A stretch of 64,000 nucleotides of DNA from Paguma larvata (GCA_030068075.1 CM057826.1:112802746-112866745); one strand, 5' to 3'. Counted from the stretch's first letter, positions 1-12,900 are shown. Notes: a model not told the origin generated them from the letters alone. Numbers and translations: made by a program.

Positions 1-1039
1 ATTCTTAGTAGATCTCAAAGAAAAGATTACATTATCAGAACAGCCTAGATTATAGAACTTGGTTTATTGACTGATTAATTCTCCATCAGACTTGTTTGTT
101 TCTCCCAAGGTGATTCTAACCCAAACCACCTTTTTATGGTAAGCTTTTCTGTGGATAAATGATGTCTGTTATGTCAGTGAGACTATTTCAGGCCTTATCT
201 TATGCCTACGTTTTAATTTTGCAACCTAGTATCTATCTCTGAAATTGTTTTTTAATTATCACTCGGCCAGTGTGATATAACCGATTATCCTGTCATAATC
301 AAAAATTCATTTTACCTCTTAGCATTAAAAACGTTTACCTCCCTTATTAGCACTGAGATTTAGTCTCTTAAGAGCTGAAAGATTGAGTCTGTGTAGTTAG
401 TGTTTCTTTGTAGGTCATCCAGCTAATTCATTATATTTATCAATCTAATGTATTCCCTCTTGCTGTTTGGTTATTGTGGGTGCCCATCCAAGCCGAACAG
501 TCCTTCCCGTTCTTGGGATCTGCTTTTTCTGGGACCATTTGGCTTAGAATTTTCAATGTTTATTTCCTTAAACAAAGATAGGCATATGACTGTGCTTTAT
601 AAACAGAAGACTAATAGAAGAAATATCAAACCCTCCTGATTATTAAAATCAATAAAAAACATATATGGCTTATTACACTCACCATTTTCTATTGCAGTGA
701 CCTTTGGGGCAGACTTCATGTTAGTTTTTCTCTTTCGAGTCATTTCCAGTCCATGGCCTTTTGCAAGCCTCATCCTGTCTGTAAACCATGCTGATGTCGG
801 TCATGGATGCTGAGAGTGCTTTTGATGCTCAGATTGTAACTTCATCTTAAGGGACAGATTTTTTTTTTTTAATGGGAAGACCATAGTGTCTAGGAGTATA
901 CATTTGGGCAATAAAACCATAAAAAGTACAAAAAAGTCATTATTATACAAGAAAGGAAAGGGAGTGTGATCAGAATGAGGCCTATGAAAGGAGCTCGTGG
1001 GTGAGTGGTAAAGTTCTTTTTGACCTGGGCATACATTTG

Positions 1040-1086
<47 letters not shown>

Positions 1087-2430
1087 CAGTGCTTTATTCT
1101 TACAGTAAAAATTTTATTTAAAAAAAAAGTATCAGCTTATAGTCAGTCCTTTATGTTGGCTTCTTTATCCTTTATACAATGTTCCTGACACTCTTGAAAA
1201 CATTCTTGCTTTTTGGTAACAATAGGATGTTGGATAAATGTTTGTAATTTTTTTTCTGTCCTAAATTGTGGTATCACCTCACTTCCAAGGGCTTCTTTTG
1301 AAGAGGCAATAATTCTGAAGACCAGGAGCTGGGATGTGGGGGTGCACTTGAGAATGTATGGTGAGCAAGAATGCATTGATATTGCTGCTGGGCCACTGAC
1401 ACCTGAAAACATACTTATTAAGGCTGTTATTTTACACTGATATTTCCAACTTAACTTACTACATTGTTCTTCTCTACTTTTCTTATATAAGGTTTCATCA
1501 ACTATAAGCCTTACTCCTGAATTGACAGTCTTTTGGTATGATGAAACTCCTCATTGGAGCAAGGCAAGCCTTATTTCACATTTTCCTTTTTGGTATATAA
1601 TTTCCAAACTTCTGTTATTTATATAATTTGTAATTTTTTTGTATTTTTGCCAAATTGACAATTTTGTACCACCTGTGTTACTCTTTTTTAAACATTTTTG
1701 TTTATTCAATATTAAATTGGTCCCCTTAAAAGAATTAGATTCATATTAAGCAATAATATCTATGGCATCATAGGATTTAATTAACATGTATTTTCCAGTA
1801 TCCATTAAGGTAGATGGATGTTGGAATTCAAAGGGCCTCAATAAACATAATTTTCCCTCACTCATATTTAGTACTACCTGAATGATAAGATAAGAACCAG
1901 GAAGATGGAGCTTAAAATATCAGGTTCTTTGCTAATAAAAGCTGCACTGGTGAATGTTGCTTAGATGCTGCACAATTATGGGCTCCCTAAGAGTGGACTT
2001 TAGGCTTGGGCACACATACCCACCTGTGGGCCTTCCCACCAGTGTGGCCCTGTTACCTCACAGCCAAGGATAGCTCAGAAGTTGTCTTCCCTGAAGGCAA
2101 CAGATTCATAAAGGAGAGAGAAGGAAAGACTGAGATACCATACTTAGTTTTTCCTCCAAACTCACCAATTGGGCAGGAGTGAGTAAGGGAACAGAAGGGT
2201 AATGGAAAGAAATCACACCAGGAGAAATAACTATGTCCGTGTAAATACATCTAAGTACACCTTTGGGGAAATCCTGCTATAGTGAACAGTGTTACGATAA
2301 AAGTGTTTTCTAAGTCAGGTCAGGGACACTTATCTCTTTCAAATAGTTTGATGTGGTAACTTCCTGTGATCAGGGTTCTTAGAATGTCAGTGCTTGAAGA
2401 AAAAAATGTAAAGGCAGGCTAACTTCCCCT
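1..2430. other. Intergenic DNA, no gene seen
   Basis: AT-rich sequence with no recognisable exon, RNA gene or young transposon. The only clear landmark is a TG microsatellite near 1040. Open frames here are short and do not resemble known proteins. Confidence 0.5.
1040..1082. repeat. (TG)n microsatellite
   Basis: An almost pure run of about 20 TG units, clear from the sequence. Confidence 0.95.
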
Positions 2431-2537
2431 TCCTTTTATGGAGATGAAGAAGTGAAGGTCTAAGCAGGCAAAGAACTTGTTCAAGGTCACATTCTACTTA
2501 ACTGACTTAACCCCAGACATGGCGTCTAATTCTCAGT

Positions 2538-2591
2538 GTATTTATTTATTTATTTATTTGTTCTTTATTTACTTATTTTTTTTTTTTTTTG
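2538..2591. repeat. (TTTA)n / T-rich low-complexity tract
   Basis: Five to six TATT units followed by a T-rich run. It may be the decayed A-tail of an old antisense retroposon, but no body is recognisable next to it. Confidence 0.7.
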
Positions 2592-3704
2592 CTCTTCCTC
2601 GGCCTTTGAAACATAAAATCAAAATGAGAAAGCAATGGGTCTAAGCAGAGAAAAATTGTTTCCGTTCCTTCTCTAGCTCTAAATTATATTTTCAACCTCT
2701 TCATTCTTTTCCATGTTCAATGCCATTGCTATAGTCCAATCAACACTACTTCTGGCTTGGATCACCGCGATAACCTCAAAACAAGTCTTTCCCATTTCCA
2801 GGGGCATATTCTCAGTGCAATGGGTAAAGATGTCCTAAACCAAAGCGTCTAGATAGGGACCTGCTGCTGTGATTGGCCTCAGGGAGGTCATGTGGTCATC
2901 CCCACATGATTGGCTTATGCTGATTGGCCCAGTTTAGGTCTTGGCCCTACCCCCAACAGTAGGGGCAGAAGAAATACTTCCAAAGCACCATTGTAGTGAA
3001 TGTGGGAAGAGTGTGCAAGTCCAGAAAGGCTCAGACTATGGTTTTAAAAGAATGTCAGTTGATGTTGGGTAAGAGAATAATGAAAGATACCTACTGCTGT
3101 TCCCTTTCAGGTCTCATGTTGATTATTACTTCCTCACAGGGCCTTCCTTTGGCACACAGGCAAACTGAATGAGATACTCCATTAACTCTCAGCATCCCCT
3201 TTACTTTTCTTTCAAGGTAAAATATGTAATTTTGTATTTATTTGTGTGACGAGTGGCATTACATCCCTTTCTCATCCTGGAAGATAAGCTCCTTGAGGGC
3301 AGCAGGCATATTTGTTTTGTCGTGTAATGATTCTTTAGCATCTAGAAAACTGCCTAGGTTGTGGTGGGTTCTCAAAAACTGCTTAGTGAAAAAATTAACA
3401 GCAAATATTACACACATTGGATATTTAGTGATTTTAAGATGAAAACATGGAGGAGAGTTTTAGATGTTTGGACTCAAAGATGCATGGCCTGGCATGTCTA
3501 GGTTAAGGAGTAGACACATTTTAGTAAGACAGTGCAGTTAACAGATTGGACTAACGGAACGGATTATCACATGCTTCTGCAGTAAACTTTAGACTGCAGT
3601 AAAATGAAAAAACAAGCTTCCAGTATTTAAGTGTTGTTAACAAAGTAAGCAAACCTATATTTTTCACTCCCTCGTCCTGTCTAGAGGATGAAAAACAATC
3701 CTGT
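2592..3704. other. Intergenic DNA, no feature recognised
   Basis: No gene or clearly identifiable repeat. At 2860-2960 there is a short GC-richer patch with several 'gattgg' motifs, which could be a decayed LTR but cannot be assigned by eye. Confidence 0.4.
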
Positions 3705-3900
3705 ATTTTTTTTTAATGTTTTATTTATTTTTGAGAGACAGTGCAAGTTGGGGAGGGGCAGGAAGAGAAGGGGACAGAGTATCAGAAGCAGGCTCTGCCC
3801 TGACAGCAGGCAACCCGATGTGGGGCTTAAGGTCAGGACCCATGAGATCATGACTTGAGCCGAAGTCAGATGCTCAGTATACTGATCCACCCAGGCACCT
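3705..3900 (-). mobile_element. Carnivore tRNA-Lys SINE (felid type), antisense
   Basis: Reads as the complement of the SINE: T-rich tail, 'ttatttttgagagacag', 'atgagatcatgacttgagc', and 'ccacccaggcacct' at the head end. A 10-bp target-site duplication, acaatcctgt, flanks it at 3695-3704 and 3907-3916. Confidence 0.93.
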
Positions 3901-4024
3901 GGAAATACAATCCTGTTCTCACCTGCCTTAGATAATCCTTATTGGTTGAAACACAGGGACTTTAAAATGGTATTTCTATTCATCATTAGTTATTTAACTA
4001 CACAGAAGTTTCCTCTTAAACAAG

Positions 4025-4140
4025 TAACAGTACCTGACTATTATGGTAAGGATTAAATAAGTTAATGTATGCAAAAGACTCCAAGTAATTACACAAAGAA
4101 CAGAGCCTGGCACATATGAGGTACCCAAGAAATGTTACCT
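4025..4140 (+). repeat. MIR-like fragment (3' part)
   Basis: 'aggattaaataagttaatgt' followed by 'agagcctggcacatatgagg' matches the MIR core-to-3' pattern. It is diverged and the ends are approximate. Confidence 0.5.
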
Positions 4141-4409
4141 CCTCTTATGAAAAGCTTGTATTAGTGCCTATTTCTTTTACTATTGTATGTGAAGAGAATA
4201 TTGTCTCCCAAAGAATTTATATATACATTATCTTATCTGAGTTCCATAAGTGACTCAACATTTAGTGTTTGTAGGGTGCCAGAGATATAAAGAAATATTA
4301 GACCTGGCCCCATCTTTGAGAAATTTACAATCTGTCGCTCAAGTATTTTATCCTATAGGTTGATTCTAGAAAATACCTCTTCAGGGGAGCTGAATTCAGA
4401 CTATTAGCT

Positions 4410-4900
4410 TTTTACCAGTTAGGATTCTCTAGGATATAAGTAACAGAATCCAACTAAAACTGGCTTGAAGCTACAAGGCGAATTTCTTAGCTCATGGATG
4501 GGGCAATGAAAACAGTGTGATATTTAGGGGTGATCTGTGGCTCCCTGTGTTCCCTGAAGACCCAGATTTTCTATCTGTTGGATTCTGTTGGATGGTGTCA
4601 AACCAGGGCTATCTGCCCATAGGATATTTGCTAGCTGTGGCTAGGAACACTTCCTTGTTCATATACAAGAGAGAGGGAGCTAATTAACAGAAGGCCCAGG
4701 TAAACCTCTCCTCCATGTCTCATTAGCCCACACTGGGTCATATGCCCATTCGGTTGCCTGTCACTGGCAGCGGAGATCACTCCTAGACCAATAATGCCTC
4801 CTGCACTTGGGGGTGGGATGAAAACCTGAAGGAAAACAGAGGATTCTATTTTGAAGACAGAGGGCAGAATGAATGCAGAGTAAGCAATTAACAATTTCCA
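4410..4900. other. Possible old dispersed repeat, family not recognised
   Basis: Begins with 'ggattctctaggatataagt' and has 'tagctcatggatggggc' inside, which resembles the texture of old mammalian LTR or DNA-transposon copies. I cannot name the family, and no coding potential is evident. Confidence 0.25.
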
Positions 4901-6890
4901 ATCCACCGTTTGAAGGGAGAACCATATCTTTTCTTTATGTTCCAATATGTTTTATGCCAGATGCTAAATACTAGTAGAAAGAATGGATAAATAGACTTGC
5001 CAAGGAATTATTTATTTGCCTTATGTAAGCCTCCAAAGTCCTAGGAATGTGTGTCCTCAGAACTAGCATGACCATTTTTTTCTTGTTTAATTGCCTTCTC
5101 TGTTAGCAACATGACCTTGAACTCCATCTATTCCCAGGAATGCCAGAGGGCAAGTCTGGATCGGCCCTTTCTTCTGGAATCCCCTCATTGATTAATTAAA
5201 AACTTTGTTATTTATCACTCATTCCCAGGTCATGGGGCTTCTTTTGGCTGTTTGGTATCATATGTCCTGTTTAGATGAGTTAATCCTTTAAGATTTGTGC
5301 CCAGAGAAATTGGCATTTAAGCTTCCTTTTTATTCCAGCTCTAAGGTTAGGGAAGCAGCTGTTGATGGACTAATTAGTATCTTAGGAGGACTAAGAATGA
5401 TCTCCCCCTCCTTAAAAGTCATTCCCTCATTTGTCTTAGGGAGACTCTAAGAGCATCTTTGGAATGTTATTTTATGCAGAAGCTGCTGGTTGGCTTACCT
5501 GGTCACCATACATAATACAATGGTAATAACTGCAGTAGAAGATCAAGTCTGTTATGCCTGGTCACAGGTGAGGATAATGGTAGGGTGCATGTGAATTTGT
5601 TACATCCCTGGAATTAACTCTTTAACTCGTATGATTAGCAACTGTTTTATCTCATCTCTTAGGGGTAGACTTGGAGTGACCAGATATACACAACCACTGT
5701 GTAATATCATCCACAATAGTCATTTAAACTATTTGGGAGCTAAAACAAAATCAGGAACTCCTTTATTCACTCTGAGACATCACTGCCACACCACAAGAAA
5801 TGCTCTTAGTGGTGAGATACGCCTGCTCAGGGAGCAAAGGTGGGAGGCACTTGCTTGATGACTTAGGTTAATCTTGATGTAACTATTTTAGGAAAAGAAT
5901 ATTCTTTTCCATTAAGGAAAGAATTATTCAAAGTTCTTACCTTAATCATCTATTTCAAGGAGTGATTTCTTCAATATCTATGTTTACCTCTTGGATTTTA
6001 CTTTCTCATGCTTTCCTAAGTCACCAATATCTCTTTTGGTTGGCTTATTCTTTCTTTGGAAACATCATGGCCTTTAATGTGCACTCTCTTGTGTGTTCTG
6101 ACTTCCTCTCAGTCGAGTTTTCTTCGGCGACTTTGCATCTAGTAGTTTATACCTTTGCAGATAAAAATGGGGGGAAAGTGGATTCTCTTCCCTTTGGATG
6201 AGTTAATTAACCTCTCCAAGTTTCAGTTTATTCATCTGTAAACTGTAGACAATAGTGATGATGGATGTGGTGGTAGTGTTCCACCCTGTTCCTCTCTTCA
6301 GCGTCTTTGCCTCTTACCCCCAGCCCAAAGCTGTGCTCCTTACTGGACCTTGTCCTCCACTGCGAGGGAACTGCCTCACCCAACAGCCGTACCTCAAGTG
6401 GGGCCACCCAGTGCCAGAGGTTTCTATACGATTGACTGAGGCCACAGTTGGAACCAGATTTTGGAACATACTATGTCTTTGTCCAATCCTGCATTCTTCA
6501 CTTCAGAAGCATCTCCAGTCCTCTTGTAGGTAAATTTTTGCCTCAAAGTCTGTTTCCAGGGAACCCAATCTAAGACCAATGTCACTTCTTCAGACTGTTG
6601 CAATATTGAATATATAAAGCCCTTTGGGAAGCAATGTCTTTGGAATGGGAATGGACTTCATATTTGATAGTTGTCATTATTCTTGGCTGGTATGTCACTG
6701 CCTGACAACATTCTCATTTCTTTCTGATCTCATCAATCAGATAATACTTTGAGAAAAATAATGTAATAACTAGCTCAAGGCAAAGTTATGTTGTATTAAG
6801 TTTGTTATGTGTCCCCCAACTCGTTCTTTATTTGCCCTGAGGCCCTTCAGGGCTCTTCCTTCTCCACCACTTCTCCTAGCTTCCTCTCGT
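4901..6890. other. Intergenic DNA, no gene seen
   Basis: No exon-like or RNA-gene-like structure. A short MIR-like 3' piece may lie at 6195-6260 ('cagtttattcatctgtaaac'). The rest looks unique. Confidence 0.4.
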
Positions 6891-6904
6891 TCAAATACAA
6901 AATT

Positions 6905-7325
6905 CAACCAAGTAAATCTGAAGATCTAATTGACTTTATTCAGCAAGTCATAAATCAAGCAGCATCTCATCTAGCAAGTTAGAGGTAAGCTCTAAGGAGC
7001 TGTCCAAAATGAAAGGGGCAGGGGTGGGGCCAGGAAGTTATAAGCAAAACTAACTAACTAACTAACTACCTAACTAACTAGGCGTGGTCACTTTCCCTTA
7101 GGAGAAGAGCAGGTGGTCTTATTAGGCAAGTCATCTCATCTTCTTTTGAGGAATGGAGAAGGCCCAAGTGCTTATCCCTGGTGCTTATCAGAAAATTCCC
7201 GACTGACCAGTTAAAATTTACAATTCTCAGGGAGGTTGAAAGGCAGTGGGGTTAGGTATTAAGCCTTGGTTTGGTTACTTGGCCTAAATGATGCCATTTT
7301 TGGCTTGTGGTTTTCTCTTTAACAC
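6905..7325 (-). mobile_element. Possible endogenous retrovirus LTR, antisense
   Basis: 'attgactttattcagcaagt' is the complement of a polyadenylation-signal region, and the following 400 bp have the composition of a solo LTR. An ACTA/ACTAACT tetranucleotide run sits inside at 7048-7079. No coding frame for gag, pol or env is present. The family is uncertain. Confidence 0.35.
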
Positions 7326-7339
7326 CCTCTACCCCTTCC

Positions 7340-8190
7340 AACCCTTGTGTACCTTACTGCGCACACCTCCTTCTTCCCTCTGGGAAATTTGTGGGAAGGG
7401 CAAAGATTTGGTAAACTTATTCACGTTGAGGTGACCTATGTTACCATTTAGCTGCTGAGGTTATACTTCACCTGAAATTCTTTCTGTGTGCCTTTGGTTT
7501 TATTATTTTTATTCTCTGTATTATGACCAGAACTGCCCTACATTAATTTCTGGTCTTCCATTTGGCAAGAGATCCGTCTTTTAAAATTAGTCTTCCCAGA
7601 CAGGAAATATCTTAAACAGACTCTTTGAAAATGCATGCCATTAATTGCTACTGCTGTTGCAAAGATAATTTCCCCTTTTGTACTGACATTGTAAGGTGAA
7701 TTGCCTTAAAGGATGCAATTTTGCCAAACAAACAAAATGAATAAAATTCTTATTGGATTTCTAAACAATGAAGATGAAAAGAATGCAAATAGAGAATTGA
7801 AAATATAAATGTGTTAGGCAGTTCACCTTTCAAAGGTCTCAGGAGCCTTTGATTGATTGACTGGGTTGATTTGGAGATGGACAAAGACCTGACCATAAAG
7901 GGTTCGCTTTTCTTTTCTTTTTTTTTAATTCTGGCATATGAACTCGTAACGACTAAATTTGTCTTCCACCTCAGATTAGTGAGAGTCTCCATTAAAAGTG
8001 ATAGAAACTTCAACTCAAATTAAGGTAAGCACGAAAGGAGATTGACCAGAAGGATCCTAGAGAAACTGAGAACATTCAAGAAGGAGCTGCAGGAAACAGT
8101 GCCCCTGGTGGTGCTCCCAGGTAGAACTGGAGATTGGGCGCCACCAGACTCTGTCTTCATCTTTCACCTCTGCTGTTTGTTCCTGGTGCT
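7340..8190. other. Intergenic DNA, no feature recognised
   Basis: AT-rich sequence without gene-like or clear repeat structure. Confidence 0.35.
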
Positions 8191-8288
8191 GGGGGTCAAG
8201 TAGATGTTCAAGTTCTGACTCCCAGCACCTGTGAATGGGACCTCATTGGGAAAGAGGATTTTAGCAGATGATCAAGCTAAGATAATAT

Positions 8289-8988
8289 GTTAGTTCGTGA
8301 GAGCTGCCGTAACAAGGTACTACAGACTGAGTGGCTTAGATGACCAACATTTATTTTCAAAATGTTTTGGTGGCGCAAAGTTTAAGATCCGGGTGTTGAC
8401 AGGGTTAAAATGGTCCTTCAGAATGGTCCTGTCTTTTTGCCTAGTAACTACGCTTTGAGGACTCTATTTTTAAAAAGCAATACAACATGCTGATACAAAT
8501 TTATATACAAGGATTTTCATGACATCAGTGGTTATAAAAATATTATAAAAACATAATTTAAAATGATGGTTCATCCAAATAATATAAAATGTATAAAATG
8601 ATTAATATCATTAAAATCATTTTTTTGAAGGCAATGTTCTCCATTTGTTAGAGAACATGAAAGAGGGATACGAAATTGTATATATTATTCCTCCCAGTGT
8701 TAACAGAAAGGAGGGAAGTGTGTTTCTTCTGAGGCCTCTCTCCTTGGCTGACAGGTGGGTGTCTTTTCCCTCAGTCTTCACGCGATCTTCCCTCTGTTCA
8801 GGTCTATGTCCTGAGTTCCTCTCCTTTCAAGGACCCTCGTCATACTGGATTAGGGGCCATCCATATAACCTCTTTTACCTTAATTATCTATTTAAAGACC
8901 TTATCTCCAAATATAGTCATATTCTGAGCTACCGGGGTTAGGGCTTAACATATAAATTTTGAGGGGGGAATAATGCAACTCATAACAG
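8289..8988 (-). mobile_element. MaLR-type LTR, antisense, itself interrupted
   Basis: 'gctgccgtaacaaggtacta' with 'gagtggcttagatgaccaac' at the left, and 'gaggcctctctccttggctg' through 'attttgaggggggaataatg' at the right, are the complement of a MaLR LTR. About 315 bp of unrelated sequence (about 8408-8722) splits it. It is inserted in the older sense-strand LTR. Confidence 0.65.
8408..8722 (+). mobile_element. Insert inside the antisense LTR, perhaps an L1 fragment
   Basis: AT-rich sequence with 'acaaggattttcatgacatc' and 'tggttataaaaatattataa' resembles a diverged L1 3' coding region. The ends coincide with the break in the surrounding LTR. The assignment is tentative. Confidence 0.35.
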
Positions 8989-9319
8989 ATGAGGTCATTA
9001 CGGTGGTCATTAATCCGATGATCGGTATCCTTATAAACAAAGGAAATCTGAACACAGGGACAGACAAGCATGGAAGGCAGACGATGTGAAGACATAGGAA
9101 GCAAGCACACTGTCCACACACAAAGGGATACCAGGGGCTATCAGAAGCTGGGCAAGAGGTTTGGAACAGCAGATTGTCTTCCTCAGCCTTCAGAAGGAAC
9201 CAACTCTGCCACTGCTTTGATTTTAGACTTGTAGCCAGGACTGGGGGACAGTACATCTCCGTGTAAGCCTCTCAGTTCATGGTACTTTGTTTTGGCCGTC
9301 CTGGGAAACGAATATATCT

Positions 9320-10130
9320 GGCTTTATTTTCTTTTATCGTCAGGTGGGCTTTCTCCATGGTGGTGTGTGGTATGGCCTTCCCTGATGTCCCACTTCTTGT
9401 CTTTCAGCACCTTTTGCCATTTCTACCTTCACAAAAGAACCAGAATCTGAAAACTGCTCCCTCGGTAACTCCGTGATCACTCATCACCACTTGTCCATGT
9501 TACAACGATGGCCTCCTAACTGGTTTCTTTCTTTCCCTTGCCTCCCCAGGGTCACTTCTTCATAATTACTAGTCAGATGGTTCTGCAAAAACAGAGCTCT
9601 GATCATGTCTCTGCCCAGCTCAGAGTTCTCAATGTCTCAGGCAGAGAAAAAGCTAACATCTTCACAATGGCCTGGAAGACTCTGTGTGACCTAGATCCTT
9701 GCTGCTCTTCTGAGCTTATCTTCCAGGACTCTGCTCCAGCCACACTGGCCTCTTCCCCATTCTCCTACACACCAGGCAAAGGACTGCTGTCTCAGGGCCT
9801 GTTAACTGGCCAATTCCTCTGCCTGGAATGATTGTCCCCAAATAAGAACATGACTTGCTCCCTCTCTTCTTGCATCTCTTCTACTTGAATGTCAGTTTGT
9901 CAGGGAGGTCCTCCCCTCTGCCCCACCCCCACTTATCATCCTTCTTCTTTATTTTTTCTCTTTGGTACCCATACATACCTGTGTAATACTAGACCCTTTA
10001 CATATTTCTCTCGCTAGGCATTAGAATGTGATAGAACTTCTAAGTCTTCAGTATCATGTTGGATGGTGTGATGACCTAGTAGCTCCTTGCCCCGAAATAT
10101 TTCCTCTCTGTCTGATTAAACTTTATGAAC
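9320..10130. other. Intergenic DNA, no feature recognised
   Basis: C/T-rich sequence. 9540-9900 reads like a decayed old repeat but no family can be named. No gene. Confidence 0.35.
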
Positions 10131-10133
10131 TAT

Positions 10134-10312
10134 TTTTAAAGTTTATTTTATTTATTTATTCTGAGAGAGAGGGGAGGCGCAGAGAGAGATAGAATCTTAA
10201 GCAGACTCAGTGCAGAGCCTGACCTGGGGCTCAAACCCATGAATGGTGACATCATGACCTGAGCTGAAGGCAAGAGCTGGATGCTGAACCAACTGAGCCA
10301 CCCAGGGGCCCG
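10134..10312 (-). mobile_element. Carnivore tRNA-Lys SINE, antisense
   Basis: 'tttatttattctgagagaga', 'catcatgacctgagctgaag' and 'aactgagccacccagg' give the complement of the SINE from tail to head. Confidence 0.9.
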
Positions 10313-10849
10313 TAAAGTTCTTGAACTTCTTGAAACTGACCATTCTCATCTTGAAGTGAGGGAGGAGAAGTCTGGCTCAGTGAGACCACAGGTATTACCT
10401 ACCCTGACATTGTGAACTTGCTCTGAGATTTTGCTTTGTTCTCCATGCAAATTCCTGCTTTGTACCCTGGTTCCAGTAACTCTGTCCATGTTGCCTTCCC
10501 TGAGTCTCTAGTTCACATCTGAAATCTCAGGGAGCTATAAGGGCATTACAAATAATCTTGGCCCTCTTGGTCACTTCGTCGAGGTACAGGAAGGAACTTG
10601 CTCAAGGTCATATAATCTGTTAAGTATTCATGAATGTATTCAACATATACTATGTGCTAGATATTTTGCTAGGCACCTGCGAGATAATAGAAAATATTGG
10701 TCTCTGCTCCCTCTCCCCCTCCACCCACTGTCTGCTCTCCTCTCCACTCTTCTGGTCACAGAGTTCCTAAAACCCTTGTAATGTCCTAAATGGTAAAAGT
10801 ACTAGGAGCATCTTTTGTTCTAATATTTGGATTTAAAAATTTTTTTATT

Positions 10850-11088
10850 AAAAATTTTTTAATGTTCATTAATTTTTTTAATGTTTACTAATTTTTGAGA
10901 GAGAGCGAGAGCATGGACTCATGCGAGTTGGGAAGGGGCAGAGAGAGAGGGAGACACAGAATCGGAAGCAGCTCCAGTCTCCGAGCTGTCAGCACAGAGC
11001 CCGATATGGGGCTTGAACCCACAAACCCATGAGATCATGACCTGAGCCGAAGTCAGACACTTAACCGACTGATCCGCCCCGGCGCCCC
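10850..11088 (-). mobile_element. Carnivore tRNA-Lys SINE, antisense
   Basis: Long duplicated T-rich tail ('tttttaatgttcatt', then 'tttttaatgtttacta'), GA-rich body, 'agatcatgacctgagccgaa', and a head ending 'ccccggcgcccc'. The double tail motif suggests slippage or two joined tails. Confidence 0.92.
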
Positions 11089-11099
11089 AACTAATATTC

Positions 11100-11795
11100 G
11101 GTTTTTGACCCTGTTTCCTGACACCAGGCTCCTAAACTTTTGAAATTTTCTGGGTAATAGGAGTGTCTTTTGGGCTCAGGTGGGCTACTGGATGGGGGTT
11201 GGTCACCAGAAAGACCAAGCCATGGTTAGAAGCTTGGAGTGTTCAGCCCCACACCCCATCCTCCAGAGAGGGGAGACGAGCTGGAAATGGAGTTAATGAT
11301 CAATCATGCCTCCATGATGCCCCCACAAAAATCCCCACAGTATGGGTTTTGGAGAGTTCCGGGTTGGCAAACACTTGGAGGTGCTGGAGAGTGGTGCACC
11401 TGCAGAGGGCCTGGAAGCTCTGTGTTCCTTCCCACTTACTTCGTCACATACCTCTGTCCCACCTGCGTGCTCATCCTGTATCGTATACTCTAATAATAAA
11501 CTGGTAAGCAGCCGTCAAACTGTTTCCCTGAGTTCATGAACTCTCCTAGCAGTAAATCAAACTGAGGAGGAGGTCATGGGAACCTTTGATTCACAGCCCA
11601 TCAGTCAGAAGCACAGGTAACAACCTGAACTTGTGACTGGCACCTCAGGTGGTATGGCGGGAGGGCAGTCTTGTAGGACTGAGCGCTTAACCTGTGGGAT
11701 CTAGCGCAATCTCCCGATAGATAGTATCAGAATTGAGTTAAATTGCAAAACACCCAGCTGGTGTCACAGAATTGCGTAGTGTGGGGAAACCCTAC
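11100..11795 (+). mobile_element. ERVL-like LTR, sense
   Basis: Endogenous retrovirus LTR with a U3-like start, a polyadenylation signal (aataaa) at 11495-11500, 'aactgtttccctgagttcat' after it, and a 3' end at 'cctaca' just before a primer-binding-site-like sequence. Internal open frames are short and are not viral genes. The 5' boundary is approximate, and the family name rests on recognition and the primer site. Confidence 0.6.
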
Positions 11796-11800
11796 ATGCC

Positions 11801-11818
11801 TGGTGTCAGAAGTGTTGC
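11801..11818 (+). other. Retroviral primer-binding-site-like sequence (tRNA-Leu type)
   Basis: 'tggtgtcagaagtg' immediately follows the presumed LTR end, as expected for a tRNA-Leu primer in ERVL-class elements. Up to about 100 bp of leader may follow. No gag or pol frame was seen downstream. Confidence 0.5.
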
Positions 11819-11899
11819 GAGGCTGGTAGTAGCAGAGAGTAAAGGTGGCACACAGGAGGGGACTGAGGTTTTGCTCCTCAGCACTAGAGAGGGAAGAGT

Positions 11900-12900
11900 G
11901 AATAACTAACACACAGTTCTTTCTAGGCTGGAGACACTCATAGTTCAGTGGAGAATTTCTGCACACAATTATAAGGGGACAAAAAAGATCAGTGATGGAA
12001 AGATGGTCAAGATGGTCAGAAGAGGACAATGAACCACCATCAAGAGGGTGAGAAGAGCAAAGAGGGGCGAGGATGAGGAGAGAGGGTCAGGGCTGAACCC
12101 CTGTCCACTTAAACCTCACGTCATTTGTAAAGAGCCAGTCTTCCATCCATTCCCTTAAAGTGTACTGGGGATCTCCTGTGTTCAAACCACTGTGCCTTGC
12201 CTTGAAGATAAAACATGAGTTTGGTATCTCAAAGACCATATGAGGAACTCGTGACGTTTGCAAATTTCCAAACTGAAGTCCCTGACTAGGTACGCCACCC
12301 AGTTTCTAAGCAGTAGGAATTTGTTTTATGGTTCCTTCTCTCTTCCTTGGGGACATAGCAAGTGACGCTGCTGTTGTGCAAACTGACTGGGATTCTGAGC
12401 CACAAGATTACTTGGCCGTAGCCTCCTTTGTCAAGCCTGGCACACATTTCCACCTTCAGAGTACCCTGTGTCCTTGGAGTGGGCAGGTGGCCTTTGTTCT
12501 TACACAAGTCACTCAGCCAACCAGCCCAGTTAAAGCCAACAGGTGCTTGGTGCTTTAATCTTTTAGGACACACCCTTGGCCTTTTGTAGTCAACCAATCA
12601 GGAGTTGGCAGGCAACTGCCCAAGGTTACATTCTGGTAGAAAGCAGCTGTCAGAGTGGAGTCAGTTGGGGGCTGGGGGTGGGTGGGTGCAGCGCCCAGCC
12701 TGGCAGGGAGCTTCTGTTTCACACCCAGTCTCCAGCTATTCTCTGGTAGTAGAGGCAGATAAGGGTTACCATAAACTCCACAAGTAAATTATCTCTCCGT
12801 GGTGGGCCACTGTAGTCCCCCAGGGAGACTGGTGTTTGTTTTTTCTAGAAGAAGGTGTTGGTGATAGAGTAGAGTTGCTTCCTACATACATTCAACAGTT
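11900..12900. other. Intergenic DNA, no feature recognised
   Basis: No gene. Possibly decayed retroviral or other old repeat material at 12290-12660, which I cannot assign. Confidence 0.35.

Larger units (their letters stand above)
8195..9310 (+). mobile_element. MaLR-type LTR, sense, split by a later insertion
   Basis: The left part (8195-8285) has 'cctgtgaatgggacctcatt' and 'agcagatgatcaagctaaga'. The right part resumes at about 8989 with 'gatgaggtcatt' and ends with 'gtactttgttttggccgtcc', the usual MaLR 3' end. The gap between them is filled by another LTR in the opposite orientation. Confidence 0.65.
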
